NCBI GenBank assembly: GCA_027858835.1
Contig: JAQIBY010000179.1
Coordinates: 1-46,437, forward strand
Direction of reading: 5' to 3'
Source: Bacteroidales bacterium
GTDB taxonomy: Bacteria > Bacteroidota > Bacteroidia > Bacteroidales > ML635J-15
Length of the DNA: 46,437 nucleotides
Part shown: positions 16,907 to 27,000 of the stretch, piece after piece
Position numbering within the stretch: the first letter of the stretch is position 1
Layout of the letters: the number at the start of each line of letters is the position of its first letter
The notes under the pieces: model-generated
The model's input: the letters and a program-made list of their open reading frames with translations, nothing else
What the model was told of the DNA's origin: nothing
The model's database searches: none
Position numbers and translations under genes: made by a program

Positions 16907-17560
16907 TTAATCAATCCGTGCTTTTATAACATCAAACCCTTGTGAAATGTTGTGTGGCGGAAGCCCTAATTCACGATTTGCATAGTTTGAATTAAGATAG
17001 GTTTTTGCAGGACGTCGTGCAATCTGATTTAAGTCTGCTGATGACACAGGCTGAATGAGCTTTTTATCTAGATTGAAATGTTCTGCGATTTTTACCCCGA
17101 ATTCATAAACTGACATTTTTTCGTTTCCGGCATAATGCCAAATTCCTTCTTTCTCCAGAATGGAGATTTTTAGCAAAACAATTGCCAAATCATCCACAAA
17201 AGTTGGTGTTCTATATTGGTCGTTTGCTTGTTTAATCTGCTGATTATCTGAGAGTGAGTTGTGTATCCAGCGAAAAATATTTGAACGCTTAATATGCTGC
17301 GGATAATCATAAATTATGGCTGTACGAACAATTGAATGTCTGCAATTTGATTGTTTCAGCGCTTGTTCAGCCATAAGTTTGCATGTGCCGTAATAATTAA
17401 CCGGATTTGTATTGTTAAATTCAGCATCACTAGCATCCGAAAGTCGGGATTTTAAAAAGCTCTCAGAATCCTGTATTTTTGAGTTCGACAAAAAACTATG
17501 TAGAAATACGTTAAAAATTTGAAAGAGGTTTTCAAATTGCAAACTTTTTCTTACATTCAT
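16907..17560 (-). pseudogene. N-terminally truncated dTDP-4-dehydrorhamnose reductase-like (RmlD family) remnant
   Basis: The open frame gives 217 residues, but the recognisable part begins only near NPVNYYGTCKLMAEQ (about residues 52-66), which holds the catalytic YxxxK of short-chain/extended reductases. It continues normally through RTAIIYDYP, the substrate-side YRTPTFVDDLA and HYAGNEKMSVYEF to the C-terminus. Whole family members are about 290-305 aa. The GxxGxxG NAD-binding strand and roughly 80 further residues are missing, and the first 45 or so residues do not look like the family. There is no space upstream for the missing part, because pepD starts 23 bases away on the other strand. 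Without the nucleotide site it should not work as a reductase. The frame downstream is intact, so decay may be recent. Confidence 0.72.
17450..17481 (+). promoter_or_regulatory. candidate pepD promoter inside the truncated gene
   Basis: On the plus strand TATTTTTG (17474-17481) matches TAnnTTTG, and TTTT/TTTA (about 17450-17454) lies about 19 bases upstream, close to the -33 TTTG. It would give a leader of roughly 100 bases before pepD. It falls in the part of the RmlD-like frame that does not resemble the family, supporting the view that this part is not coding. Confidence 0.35.
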
Positions 17561-17583
17561 GGCTGTATTTAAAAATTAGTATT

Positions 17584-19044
17584 ATGAGCGTATTATCACA
17601 TTTAGAGCCGGAAAAAGTCTGGCAGTATTTTGAAGATATTTGTCAAGTCCCTCGTCCGTCGAAGCAAGAGGATCAGATTATTGCCTTTTTGCTAGATTTT
17701 GCAAAAAAGCACAATCTTGAAGTAAAACGTGATGAAATTGGGAATGTTTTGATTAAACGTGCTGCGAGCCCTGGTTATGAAAATCGGAAAACGGTTGTTT
17801 TGCAATCCCATATGGATATGGTTTGTGAGAAAAACAAGGATGTCGAAATTGATTTCAATACCGACCCGATTCAACCCGTTGTGGACGGTAATTGGGTGAA
17901 AGCAAAAGGAACAACTTTGGGTGCAGATGATGGAATTGGCATGGCCGTTGAGATGGCTTTGCTTACTTCTAATGACTTGGAATTTCCGGCACTTGAGTGC
18001 TTATTTACCGTGGATGAAGAAACTGGTTTAACCGGAGCATTTGCTTTGCAACCCGGCTTTTTTGATGGGAAAATTTTGATTAATCTTGATTCTGAAGATG
18101 AAGGAGAAATCTTTATTGGTTGTGCCGGTGGTATTGATACAAATGCACGTTTGAAATATAGAGAAAAGTCTGTGCCAAAGGATCATGTTGCTTTGAGGCT
18201 TGAAGTTGAGGGACTTAGAGGCGGACACAGTGGGGATGAAATCCATAAAGATCTTGGAAATTCAAATAAAATTCTGAATCGTTTTTTGAAGCAAATCGGA
18301 GAGGATTACAATATTCGTCTTAATGTTTTTGATGGTGGAAACAAACGGAATGCAATTCCGCGCGAGGCATATGCTATTATTACAGTGAAGGAAAAATATG
18401 TTGAGAAGTTAAAAGCTGATTATCATGACTTTGCTGAAGTATTAAAGCGAGAAAATGGCAAACGTGAACCGAATATGAAATTTACAGTGAGTGATGTGAC
18501 TTTGCCGGATTTTGTTATTAATAAGAAAACACAAAGAAATCTTGTTAATTCAATTTATGCGTGTCCTCATGGGGTGCATGCATGGAGCCCGGATATTGAT
18601 GATATGGTTGAAACATCAACAAATTTGGCATCTGTAAAATTTATTGGTGATAATGAGATCGAGATTGTTACCAGTCAGCGTTCATCAAAAGAATCAGGGA
18701 AAACTGATATTTCGACAATGGTCGCATCGGTTTTTGAAATGGTTGATGCCGATATTCAGCATTCAGATGGATATCCCGGTTGGGCGCCAGATCCGGACTC
18801 TGAGATTTTGACGATTTCAGAAAAATCTTACGAGCGGATATTTAATAAGAAACCTGTCGTGCGTGCAATTCATGCCGGTTTAGAGTGTGGTTTGTTTTTG
18901 GAAAAGTATCCATATCTGGATATGATTTCTATTGGACCAACAATTCGAAATGCACATACTCCTGAGGAGAAAATTGATGTTGAAACCGTTCAGATGTGGT
19001 GGGATCATCTTTTGGATATCTTTAAAAACATTCCGGAAGCTTAA
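17584..19044 (+). CDS. pepD: aminoacyl-histidine dipeptidase (M20C peptidase)
   Basis: A 486-residue cytosolic metallopeptidase of the PepD type, cleaving dipeptides such as Xaa-His. It begins with the family's LEPEKVWQYFEDICQVPRPS. The two-zinc centre is complete: H76 with D78 in SHMDMV, the bridging D115 in TLGADDGIG, the catalytic E145 and adjacent E146 in DEETGLTGA, D169 in LINLDSEDEG, and H458 in NAHTPEE near the C-terminus. The dimerisation/lid domain lies between about 185 and 390 (GLRGGHSGDEIH). The length is typical. It is transcribed away from the truncated RmlD-like gene and ends at a strong terminator, so it is likely monocistronic. Confidence 0.95.
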   Translation: MSVLSHLEPEKVWQYFEDICQVPRPSKQEDQIIAFLLDFAKKHNLEVKRDEIGNVLIKRAASPGYENRKTVVLQSHMDMVCEKNKDVEIDFNTDPIQPVVDGNWVKAKGTTLGADDGIGMAVEMALLTSNDLEFPALECLFTVDEETGLTGAFALQPGFFDGKILINLDSEDEGEIFIGCAGGIDTNARLKYREKSVPKDHVALRLEVEGLRGGHSGDEIHKDLGNSNKILNRFLKQIGEDYNIRLNVFDGGNKRNAIPREAYAIITVKEKYVEKLKADYHDFAEVLKRENGKREPNMKFTVSDVTLPDFVINKKTQRNLVNSIYACPHGVHAWSPDIDDMVETSTNLASVKFIGDNEIEIVTSQRSSKESGKTDISTMVASVFEMVDADIQHSDGYPGWAPDPDSEILTISEKSYERIFNKKPVVRAIHAGLECGLFLEKYPYLDMISIGPTIRNAHTPEEKIDVETVQMWWDHLLDIFKNIPEA

Positions 19045-19065
19045 AACGTGATTTTATAAAATAGA

Positions 19066-19097
19066 AAGCGGCTGTCCTTTAGAGGGCAGCCGCTTTT
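19066..19097 (+). terminator. rho-independent terminator of pepD, probably bidirectional
   Basis: AAGCGGCTGTCCT (19066-19078) pairs with AGGGCAGCCGCTT (19083-19095) over 13 pairs with one G-T pair and a 4-base loop, followed by a T-rich tail. The minus strand also has T residues after the stem, so the same hairpin can end the convergent surface operon. Confidence 0.88.
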
Positions 19098-19120
19098 CTT
19101 ATGTGGTATTTTAATAATTT

Positions 19121-20032
19121 CTAAAAGAAACTTCGTCCGCCTTTAATGCGCTCGCCAACATTGATTCCAAGTACTATCTCTTGAGATCCAATTGTATAGC
19201 TTGATAAGTCGCTAAATGTGAAGTCATATGCATAGCCAAAGTAATAGTTGTCAATTTTCAAACCGATTGCAGCGATGAATGCGTCATTTGGTCTAACACT
19301 AAATGCTGCCCAATAATCATCATCGTAAAAGAATTTTACATTAAAATCAATTTGTGGAGTAACGGTTTCAATAGTTTTCACAAGAATTGAAGGCTCAATA
19401 TCAATTAATGGTGTATTTCTAAACTCGAAACGGTAACTGCCAAATAAGAAATAGTGCCTTACCATAATGTTTTCATCCAGGTTTTGATTGATTTTCAATT
19501 TTGATTGGAATAGGTGAGCAGCGCTAATTCCTGCGGCATAATTGGGTCCATACACATAAGCCCCAAAATTTGCATCCGGCACAAAAGTTTTTTCAATTTG
19601 GTAAGAAATTGAGTTGTCATCAGGGTTTGTTAGGGTGAAAAACCGTTGATCCATTTTATATTGAAAGCCTAATGCGGATAATCCAAGTGAAATACGATTC
19701 AGTCGATTGATATAAAAGTGGTAGGCATAACTTACCTGAATTCCGGTGTGACTTGTTGGGCCGAAATTATCATTAAAAATGATCGCTCCCAGTCCGACCA
19801 TGTCATTTTCCAGCATCATATGTCCACTAACAACCTGAGTAGATGGCGAATCTTTAATTCCGAGCCATTGTTTATGCACACTAAGTTTTACCGGTGCATA
19901 TTCTTTTGAGCCAGCTACTGCGGGATTAATATAGTACGGGTTCATTAGGTACTGACTGTAAAGCGGCAGTTGTTGACCCATTGAAAAGAGGCTTGCAAAA
20001 ATGATTGGTAGAATTATTAAAAGTTTCTTCAT
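19121..20032 (-). CDS. PorP/SprF family type IX secretion system membrane protein
   Basis: An outer-membrane beta-barrel-like protein of the PorP/SprF family. The frame opens at 20065, but the start taken here is ATG at 20032 (MKKLLIILP), because it begins a clean signal peptide ending near SMGQQ; that gives 303 residues. The mature N-terminus has the family signature LPLYSQYLMNPYYINPAVAGS and then VKLSVHKQWLG. Family knowledge: PorP/SprF proteins are needed for export and surface attachment of type B T9SS cargo. It is the last gene of the adhesin operon and is clearly paralogous to the gene upstream (LSVHKQWLG and SPSTQ in both), suggesting a tandem duplication. Confidence 0.9.
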   Translation of the reverse strand: MKKLLIILPIIFASLFSMGQQLPLYSQYLMNPYYINPAVAGSKEYAPVKLSVHKQWLGIKDSPSTQVVSGHMMLENDMVGLGAIIFNDNFGPTSHTGIQVSYAYHFYINRLNRISLGLSALGFQYKMDQRFFTLTNPDDNSISYQIEKTFVPDANFGAYVYGPNYAAGISAAHLFQSKLKINQNLDENIMVRHYFLFGSYRFEFRNTPLIDIEPSILVKTIETVTPQIDFNVKFFYDDDYWAAFSVRPNDAFIAAIGLKIDNYYFGYAYDFTFSDLSSYTIGSQEIVLGINVGERIKGGRSFF

Positions 20033-20104
20033 AATACGGTTTTTTGGCAATGAAAAATACAACAATTTTTAATGAAAACAAAAAAAATATTAAATCAGTT
20101 AATC

Positions 20105-21037
20105 TTATTCGAAAAAAGAACGTTGCCCTATTCTTGCATCCTCGATATTCCAACCGAAAGATATCTCTTCAGAGCCTGTAGTTACATTGCTTATGTCGCT
20201 AAATGTAAAATCATGGGAAATTGCAAAGTAATACTTGTCAAAAGTTAATCCCATCATTGCGACAAAAGAATCATCCGGTCTTAAGCTAAATGCGAACCAA
20301 AAGTCACCATAAAAAACCAATTTAATGTTGAAATCTGTTTGTATCGGTGTAACCTCGGTTGTTTTTATTAATACGGATGGAATGAGTTCAAAGTTTCTAT
20401 TATAGGGAAATTTAAAATTATATCCTGCGGATGCAAAGTAATGTCTTACCAATTGATTTGACTCTTCTTCCCAAGTTCCGGTGAGTTTCATTTTTGATTG
20501 AAATAATTGCGTAATGGAGAGTCCGACCCAGTAATTGTCATGGTACAAGTATGTGCCAAAATGTGCATCGGGAATTACAATTTGCAAACGTTCACTCATT
20601 AATATTGGTTCAAAACCATAGAAGTCTTCTTGTTCCAAACTCAAGCGGTAATGCATGAGTTGGGCAGAAAGTCCTAAGCCCAATTTTAATTCACGGTTTA
20701 ACTCCAAATGATACGCATAAGTAAAATTTGCACCGATGATTTCAATAGGTCCGAATTTATCATGGAACAGTTGACCACCAATTCCAATGTTTTCTTGTTT
20801 TAATTGCTGATGATAAGACACATATTGGGTTGAAGGAGATTCATTGACCCCCAACCATTGCTTATGTACGCTAAGTCTTAATGGTGAATGATCAGACACT
20901 GTCCCGGCAACGGCAGGATTCAAAATAAACATATTTTGGTAATACTGACTGTATAAAGGAAATTGTTGTGTAAACCCTGCCTTTGCAAGCATCAGAATTC
21001 CCAAAATTAATATGATATGTCTTATTTTATTTGTCAT
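20105..21037 (-). CDS. PorP/SprF family type IX secretion system membrane protein
   Basis: 310 residues, signal peptide ending near AGFTQQ, then FPLYSQYYQNMFILNPAVAGT and LRLSVHKQWLG. It lies 12 bases downstream of the 5216-aa adhesin gene, the position sprF holds after sprB, so it is probably the cognate export partner of that adhesin. The C-terminal half shows alternating beta-strand patterns (FWFAFSLRPDDSFVAMMGL) shared with the paralogue downstream. Outer-membrane localisation is from family knowledge. Confidence 0.9.
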   Translation of the reverse strand: MTNKIRHIILILGILMLAKAGFTQQFPLYSQYYQNMFILNPAVAGTVSDHSPLRLSVHKQWLGVNESPSTQYVSYHQQLKQENIGIGGQLFHDKFGPIEIIGANFTYAYHLELNRELKLGLGLSAQLMHYRLSLEQEDFYGFEPILMSERLQIVIPDAHFGTYLYHDNYWVGLSITQLFQSKMKLTGTWEEESNQLVRHYFASAGYNFKFPYNRNFELIPSVLIKTTEVTPIQTDFNIKLVFYGDFWFAFSLRPDDSFVAMMGLTFDKYYFAISHDFTFSDISNVTTGSEEISFGWNIEDARIGQRSFFE

Positions 21038-21049
21038 GTTTTATCAAAA

Positions 21050-24000
21050 CTATCGGATTACAGTGACTGTTCCGGTTAAAGGTTTTCTGCTATTTGTGCC
21101 TAGATTCACATAATAGATATACGCACCAGTTGGCACAGGGTTCCCATTATATGTTCCATCCCAGAACGGATCATTCCATCCGCCTTCGTACAGGAGTTGT
21201 CCCCAGCGATTGTAAACTTGTATCAGACAACGTCTGTATAAATCCAAATGATCAATTTGCCAAACATCGTTAAAGCCGTCTCCATTAGGTGAAAATGCTG
21301 CCGGAATGCGAATGCAATTTTCTTCAGATTCCACCAGTGTTAAGATGATCACATCGTTGTTTTGTAAGCATCGATTTACATCATACACATTAATAATATA
21401 CTGTCCTGATGGCATACTGTCAATGTATGGATTTTGCTGTGTCCAACTTATTCCGCCACCATTCAAGTGAATTGAATATGGTGGGGTTCCTCCTGTGATG
21501 CTGTCAAGTTGTATCCAACCATCTTCAAGTCCACTGCAACTTGGGTTTCCAGAACCTGAAACATTAATATAAATTGGGCTTGGCTGGCGTATTTTAATGA
21601 TTGTATCGTATTTACATCCGTTGTCATCAGTTACAAGCAGTGTGTAATTTCCGGGAAATAAAGTTGCGCCTGTTTGTTGTTGATATATGGTATCAGTTCC
21701 GGGTCCGTACCATATGTATTGAAATGGAGCTTGTCCACCAAATCCTTGCGCAATTCCACTACCGTTATTAAAGCCATAACAAGTGACGTCTCTTGCTTCT
21801 GCTAAGGCATAAATTGCACTGTCGGGTTGATCAATATAAACAGTTTCCATTCCTGAGCATCCTTCTTGATCTGTTGCAATTACCGTGTAGTATCCTTCAG
21901 ATAGATTTGTGTATGGATTTCCGTAGAAATCTGCATCCCACGCATAGGAGAAGTTTCCGTTTCCACCGTTAGCAATTGCCTGTGCCCAACCCGATGAGCC
22001 GCCTTTACATAAAACATCTTGTGTGATGAAATCGACGGTTACTCCTTCAGGTTGAGTGAGTGTAAGTGTGTCATTTCCAATACATCCCCATGCATCGATA
22101 ACCTGAACAAAGTAGGTTCCTGACATTAACTCATCAATGCTTTGAGTTGTGTCACCGGTATTCCAGTCAAAATTGAAAGGAAGTGCCCCATCATCTAATA
22201 TTGCTGTTAATTCACCGTCGCGTGCACCGTAGCAAGAGATTGGCTCGGTAATTTCAATTTCTGGATGAATATTACCTATGGATTCAATCATTACTTGTTG
22301 TGCCCAGGTACAGCTGTGTGAGTCTGTGACTGTTACTACATGGATGCCTGCAGGAATATTCGGAACAATGCCTGTCGAGTCGCCGGTTGACCATTCGTAT
22401 GAATAGGATGGTGTTCCACCAATTGTTGAAATCACTGCACTTCCGGGAACGTTATTACATTGTACCGGAGTTATCGTAAAACTCATATGCAATGAATCCG
22501 GTGAAAAGACTTCAACAGAATCTAAGTAAATACAGTTGTTATCATCTGTTACTGTAACATACCACCATCCGGCATTTAGGTTGATTGCCGTATCGGTAAC
22601 AGAATGCTCCGGATTGTTCCAATCGTATGAATATGGTGGCGTTCCTGCTCCCGGATCCATGTTAATCACTGCATATCCGTCAGCTGATGCTGGACAGGAT
22701 GTTAAAAAGCTTTCCGTACTTGCGGATAGCGCATTGGGTTCGTAAACTAGGAGTGAATCTGAAAAACTACAACCGTTTGCATCTGTTACATTCAAGTAAT
22801 ACATTCCCGCTCCAAGATTTGTAATGTAAGGAGTATTGTGAATTGTGTCTCCGGTTTCATTTGTCCAAATCGCTTGATATGGGATACTACCACCGCTTAT
22901 TATAGGGAATGTAGAGGCATTTTCATCTCCATAACAATTCAGGAATAAGCTGTCTCGAAGTTCAACCAATAAAGAGTCAGGTTGATAGATGTAGCTGGAG
23001 TCAATCTGTGTGCATCCGTTTGCATCCGTGATTTCGAGTGTGTGCCAACCGGGTATCAGGTTATTTGCAGCAGTATCTATTCCGGCAGGATTTCCATCCC
23101 ACGAATAAAAATATGGTGATGTGCCACCGCTTACTACGGATTGAATTTGACCATCATCTGCTCCATTACAGGAGATGTTATTACTGAAAAGATCAATAAT
23201 AATTTCTTCAGGTTCCGGCACAAAAATAGATTCAATTACAGAACATCCATAGCCATCGCTTAATTGGAAGATGAAGTTTCCGGCTTCAATGCCTGTAATA
23301 ATGTGAATGCCTGCTGAAATGTCTTCAAGTTCTCCATCTCCGCCTGTGCCATTTGACCAAATTAAATGATAATCGGGTGTTCCGTCATTGATTTGTGCGG
23401 TAATTTCACCATTGGAAAGGCCGAAACAATCAAGTGAATCAGTTAGGTCAATGCTTAAGCTCGGATACGATGCTGGTTCATGCACTGTAAGTGTTGTGTC
23501 ATAAAGACAAGTATTTGCATCGTTGACAAATATCTCATAATCGCCTGCTTCGAGATTGAATAATGCAGGGAAATTGCTGTCAATAATTGTGTCTCCTTCG
23601 AATATCCAAACATAATCAAATGCAGGTGTTCCTCCGGCTGGGTTAAGTTGTACACTTCCGGTGCTATCTCCAAAGCAAAATACTGAATCAATTCCGGCGT
23701 TGAATATAAATTCTTCCGGTTCAGTAATAAAGAAATTCATGGTATCCGATGAACAGAAATTCGCGTCTGATACAAGTACTGCATAAGCTCCCTGTCCAAG
23801 ATTTCCGATGCTGTCTGTTCCGGTTTCAAATACAGTGTTTGTGTCGTCTAACCACTCGTATTGATAGGGCGGTGTTCCACCAATTACATCAATATTAATA
23901 AATCCATTGTTATAACTGTAACAGGTAATATCACCTTGTGCCTCCAGAATAACTTCAAGACTGTCAGGTTGCGTAATTGTGATGATTGTATCATAAACAC

Positions 24001-27000
24001 AAGTGCTATCGTCAACGATAGTAAATAGGTATTCTCCTGCAAAAATATTTTCAATAAAATCGTCATTGTCGAGAATTGTTGCGGGATCATCTGTCAGAAT
24101 CCATTCCATATTATATGGTGGTGTGCCTCCGTTTGGATTCAAATCAATATAGCCTGAATTATCACCATTGCAAAGTATATTTTGTACGCTGTCGAGTCCA
24201 AAATAAAGGGCAGGTGGTTGTATTATGGTGATAGAATCATTGGTTGTGTATCCGTTAGCATCGGTTGCTGTGACATAATAAGTTCCTGCCGGGATAAAAA
24301 TCATGACACTGTCTGTCCAGATTTCTGTGCCGCTTTCGTCTTCCCATGAGTAGGAGTAAGGTTGAACTCCGCCGCTAACTTGCAGCCAAGCACCGCCTGT
24401 TGTATCTCCGTTACATTGCACATTGCTTCCGATAATTGTATGTATCAGTTCGTCCGGTTGATTCAATGTAATTTGATCTTCTATCGTACATCCGTTATCA
24501 TCGGTTAATGTCAGGCTGTATGTTCCTGCCGGGACATTCAACAGAGTATCCTGATTTGATAGGATATTTCCGGGATCAGTAATGTCTTCCCATTGATAGT
24601 AATAAGTGGGAGTTCCACCGGATTCAATTGCCCAAGCATAAGCATCTGAGGCGCCAAATCCTGTTGCATCAACTCCACTGAGGCTTAAAGCCAATGGGTC
24701 AGGTTCCGGTAGGAAAACGGAATCGTATTGCATGCATCCATTTACGTCGGTTACGGTAAGATAATAATTTCCGGTTTCTAATCCGGTGACAGTATCTGTG
24801 TTTGAGATATTAGTGTTGGCTTCATCTTCCCAATAATAACTGAATGGATTAGTTCCTCCTGTCATTGTAACAAATAATGACCCTTCATTGCCTCCGTTAC
24901 AAAGTGGCATTGCTGTAACAAGGAAATTCATCTCAAGGGAGTCATTGGTTTCAATTTTTATTAAGGTATCAGCCATGCAGCCATTGAAATCGAAAACAGA
25001 AACATAATAAACGCCTTCGGGGAGATTAAATAGTGTGTCATTTGTTGATGCAAAACCATCCCATACATAATTATATGGTATTGTTCCTCCGCTTACATCA
25101 ATGCTAGCTGAAGCGGTTGAGTCGCCGTAACAAGTAACAACAGTTTGATAGGTGTCGGTGATTTCTAATACCGGAGGTTGTGAAATGATAACGGCTGTGT
25201 CCCAGGTATAACCTAGCGCATCTGTAATTGTTAGGAAGTAAGATCCGGCAGGTAAATCGTTAAAGTCTGCTTCATCAGAACTAAGAGTTACTACTGCATT
25301 TTCCCAATAGAATGAGTAAGGAGGTGTTGCTCCAAACGCTTCAGCTTCAAGCATCCCGGTTGAATCTGGTGCACATAAAACATTCTGATGAACAATGATA
25401 TTTCCACCAAGTGGATCGTTGGGTTCGGTTATTGTCACAGAACCATACCATTCGCAGCCATTTGCATCCGTTACGGTAACAGAATAATTGCCGGCATATA
25501 AATTGTCTGCAGTTTGATTTGTGGAAATTATTGTTCCGGGATCTGAGTCATTAACCCATTCATAAGTATATGTTGGTGTTCCACCGGTAGGATTTGCTGT
25601 TGCCGATCCATCATTATTTCCCCATGTTGAGACATTTGTATTTGTGGTTGTGGCATTGAGCACTGTAGGATCTGTAATTTCAATGCTGTCATTGATGAAA
25701 CAGCCGTTGTCGTCAGTAACCGTTAAATAATAATAATCAGAACCGACATTGACGAGTGTATCACTTAATGATATTAAACTTCCCGAGCTGTTTTCCCAGC
25801 TGTAGTTGTAATTTGGTGTGCCTCCACTAATTTCAATTCCGGCAGATGCATTGTTGTCGCCAAAGCAAAGTGGTTCTGCCGTTACAATCATATTAAGATC
25901 CAGCTCGTTCGGTTGGGTGATTGTAATACTCGTATCAGCCGTACATGCATTTTGGTCAGTGACAATTACGGTATAAGTTCCTGCCGGAGCATTTGCAATA
26001 TTATCAGTTATAGATAGTGTCGGGTCATCCCATTGATAGATATAGGCGAAAATCCCTCCCGATACATTTATACTTGCAGTTCCCGTACTGTCGCCAAAGC
26101 AAAGCACATTGGTATGATTGCCTGCAGTGATTATAAGTTCGGCAGGTTGAGTAATGATAACGGTTGTATCCCACTCGTATGCATTTGCATCTGTAATGGT
26201 AAGAAAATATGTGTCAGCCGGAAGTCCTGTAATTACGGATGAGTTGGATGACCATGTTGCGCTTGAATTTTCCCAATAATATGAATATGCAGGGGTTCCT
26301 CCGTAGCCGGATGCAGTGAGTTGTCCGGTTGAATCCGGTGCACATAAAACGTCATCATGGTTTGTGATATTTCCTCCTAGAGGATCATTTGGTTCTGTAA
26401 TTGTAATAGAACCATACCATTCACATCCATTGGCATCTGTTACGGTAACATTATAAGTGCCGGCATATAAATTGGTAATAGCAGCATTGTTCGAGATACT
26501 AACTCCTGGATTTGCATCGTCTTCCCAATTGTATGAATATGTGGGTGTTCCGCCGGCAGCAAGTACAGATGCAGAGCCATCGTTATTTCCCCAAGTTGTT
26601 ACATTCGTGTTGTTAATGCTTGCTGTTAATTCGCTGGGCTCAGTTAGTGTATATACGGTTTGTGTTTCACATCCGTTTGCATCTGTAACAGTCAGATAAT
26701 AATCTCCTGCCGGGATATCAATGACAGTGTCCGTTACTGAAATAAGCGTAGATGCATCATTTTCCCAGATGTAATTGTAAGCGCCTGTTCCTCCTGAAAT
26801 GTTTGCGCTTAGTGATCCGTCGCTGTCTCCAAAGCAAGTTGGATTTGCAGTAGTCGTGATGGAAATCTGAATTTCATCAGGTTCCGTGATTGTGATTGTG
26901 GTATCAGCAGTGCATCCGTTTTGGTCAGTGACCAGTACGAGATAAGTTCCTGCGGGAGCATTGGAAATGTTGTCGCTTGTTGAGTTGGTCGGATCATTCC

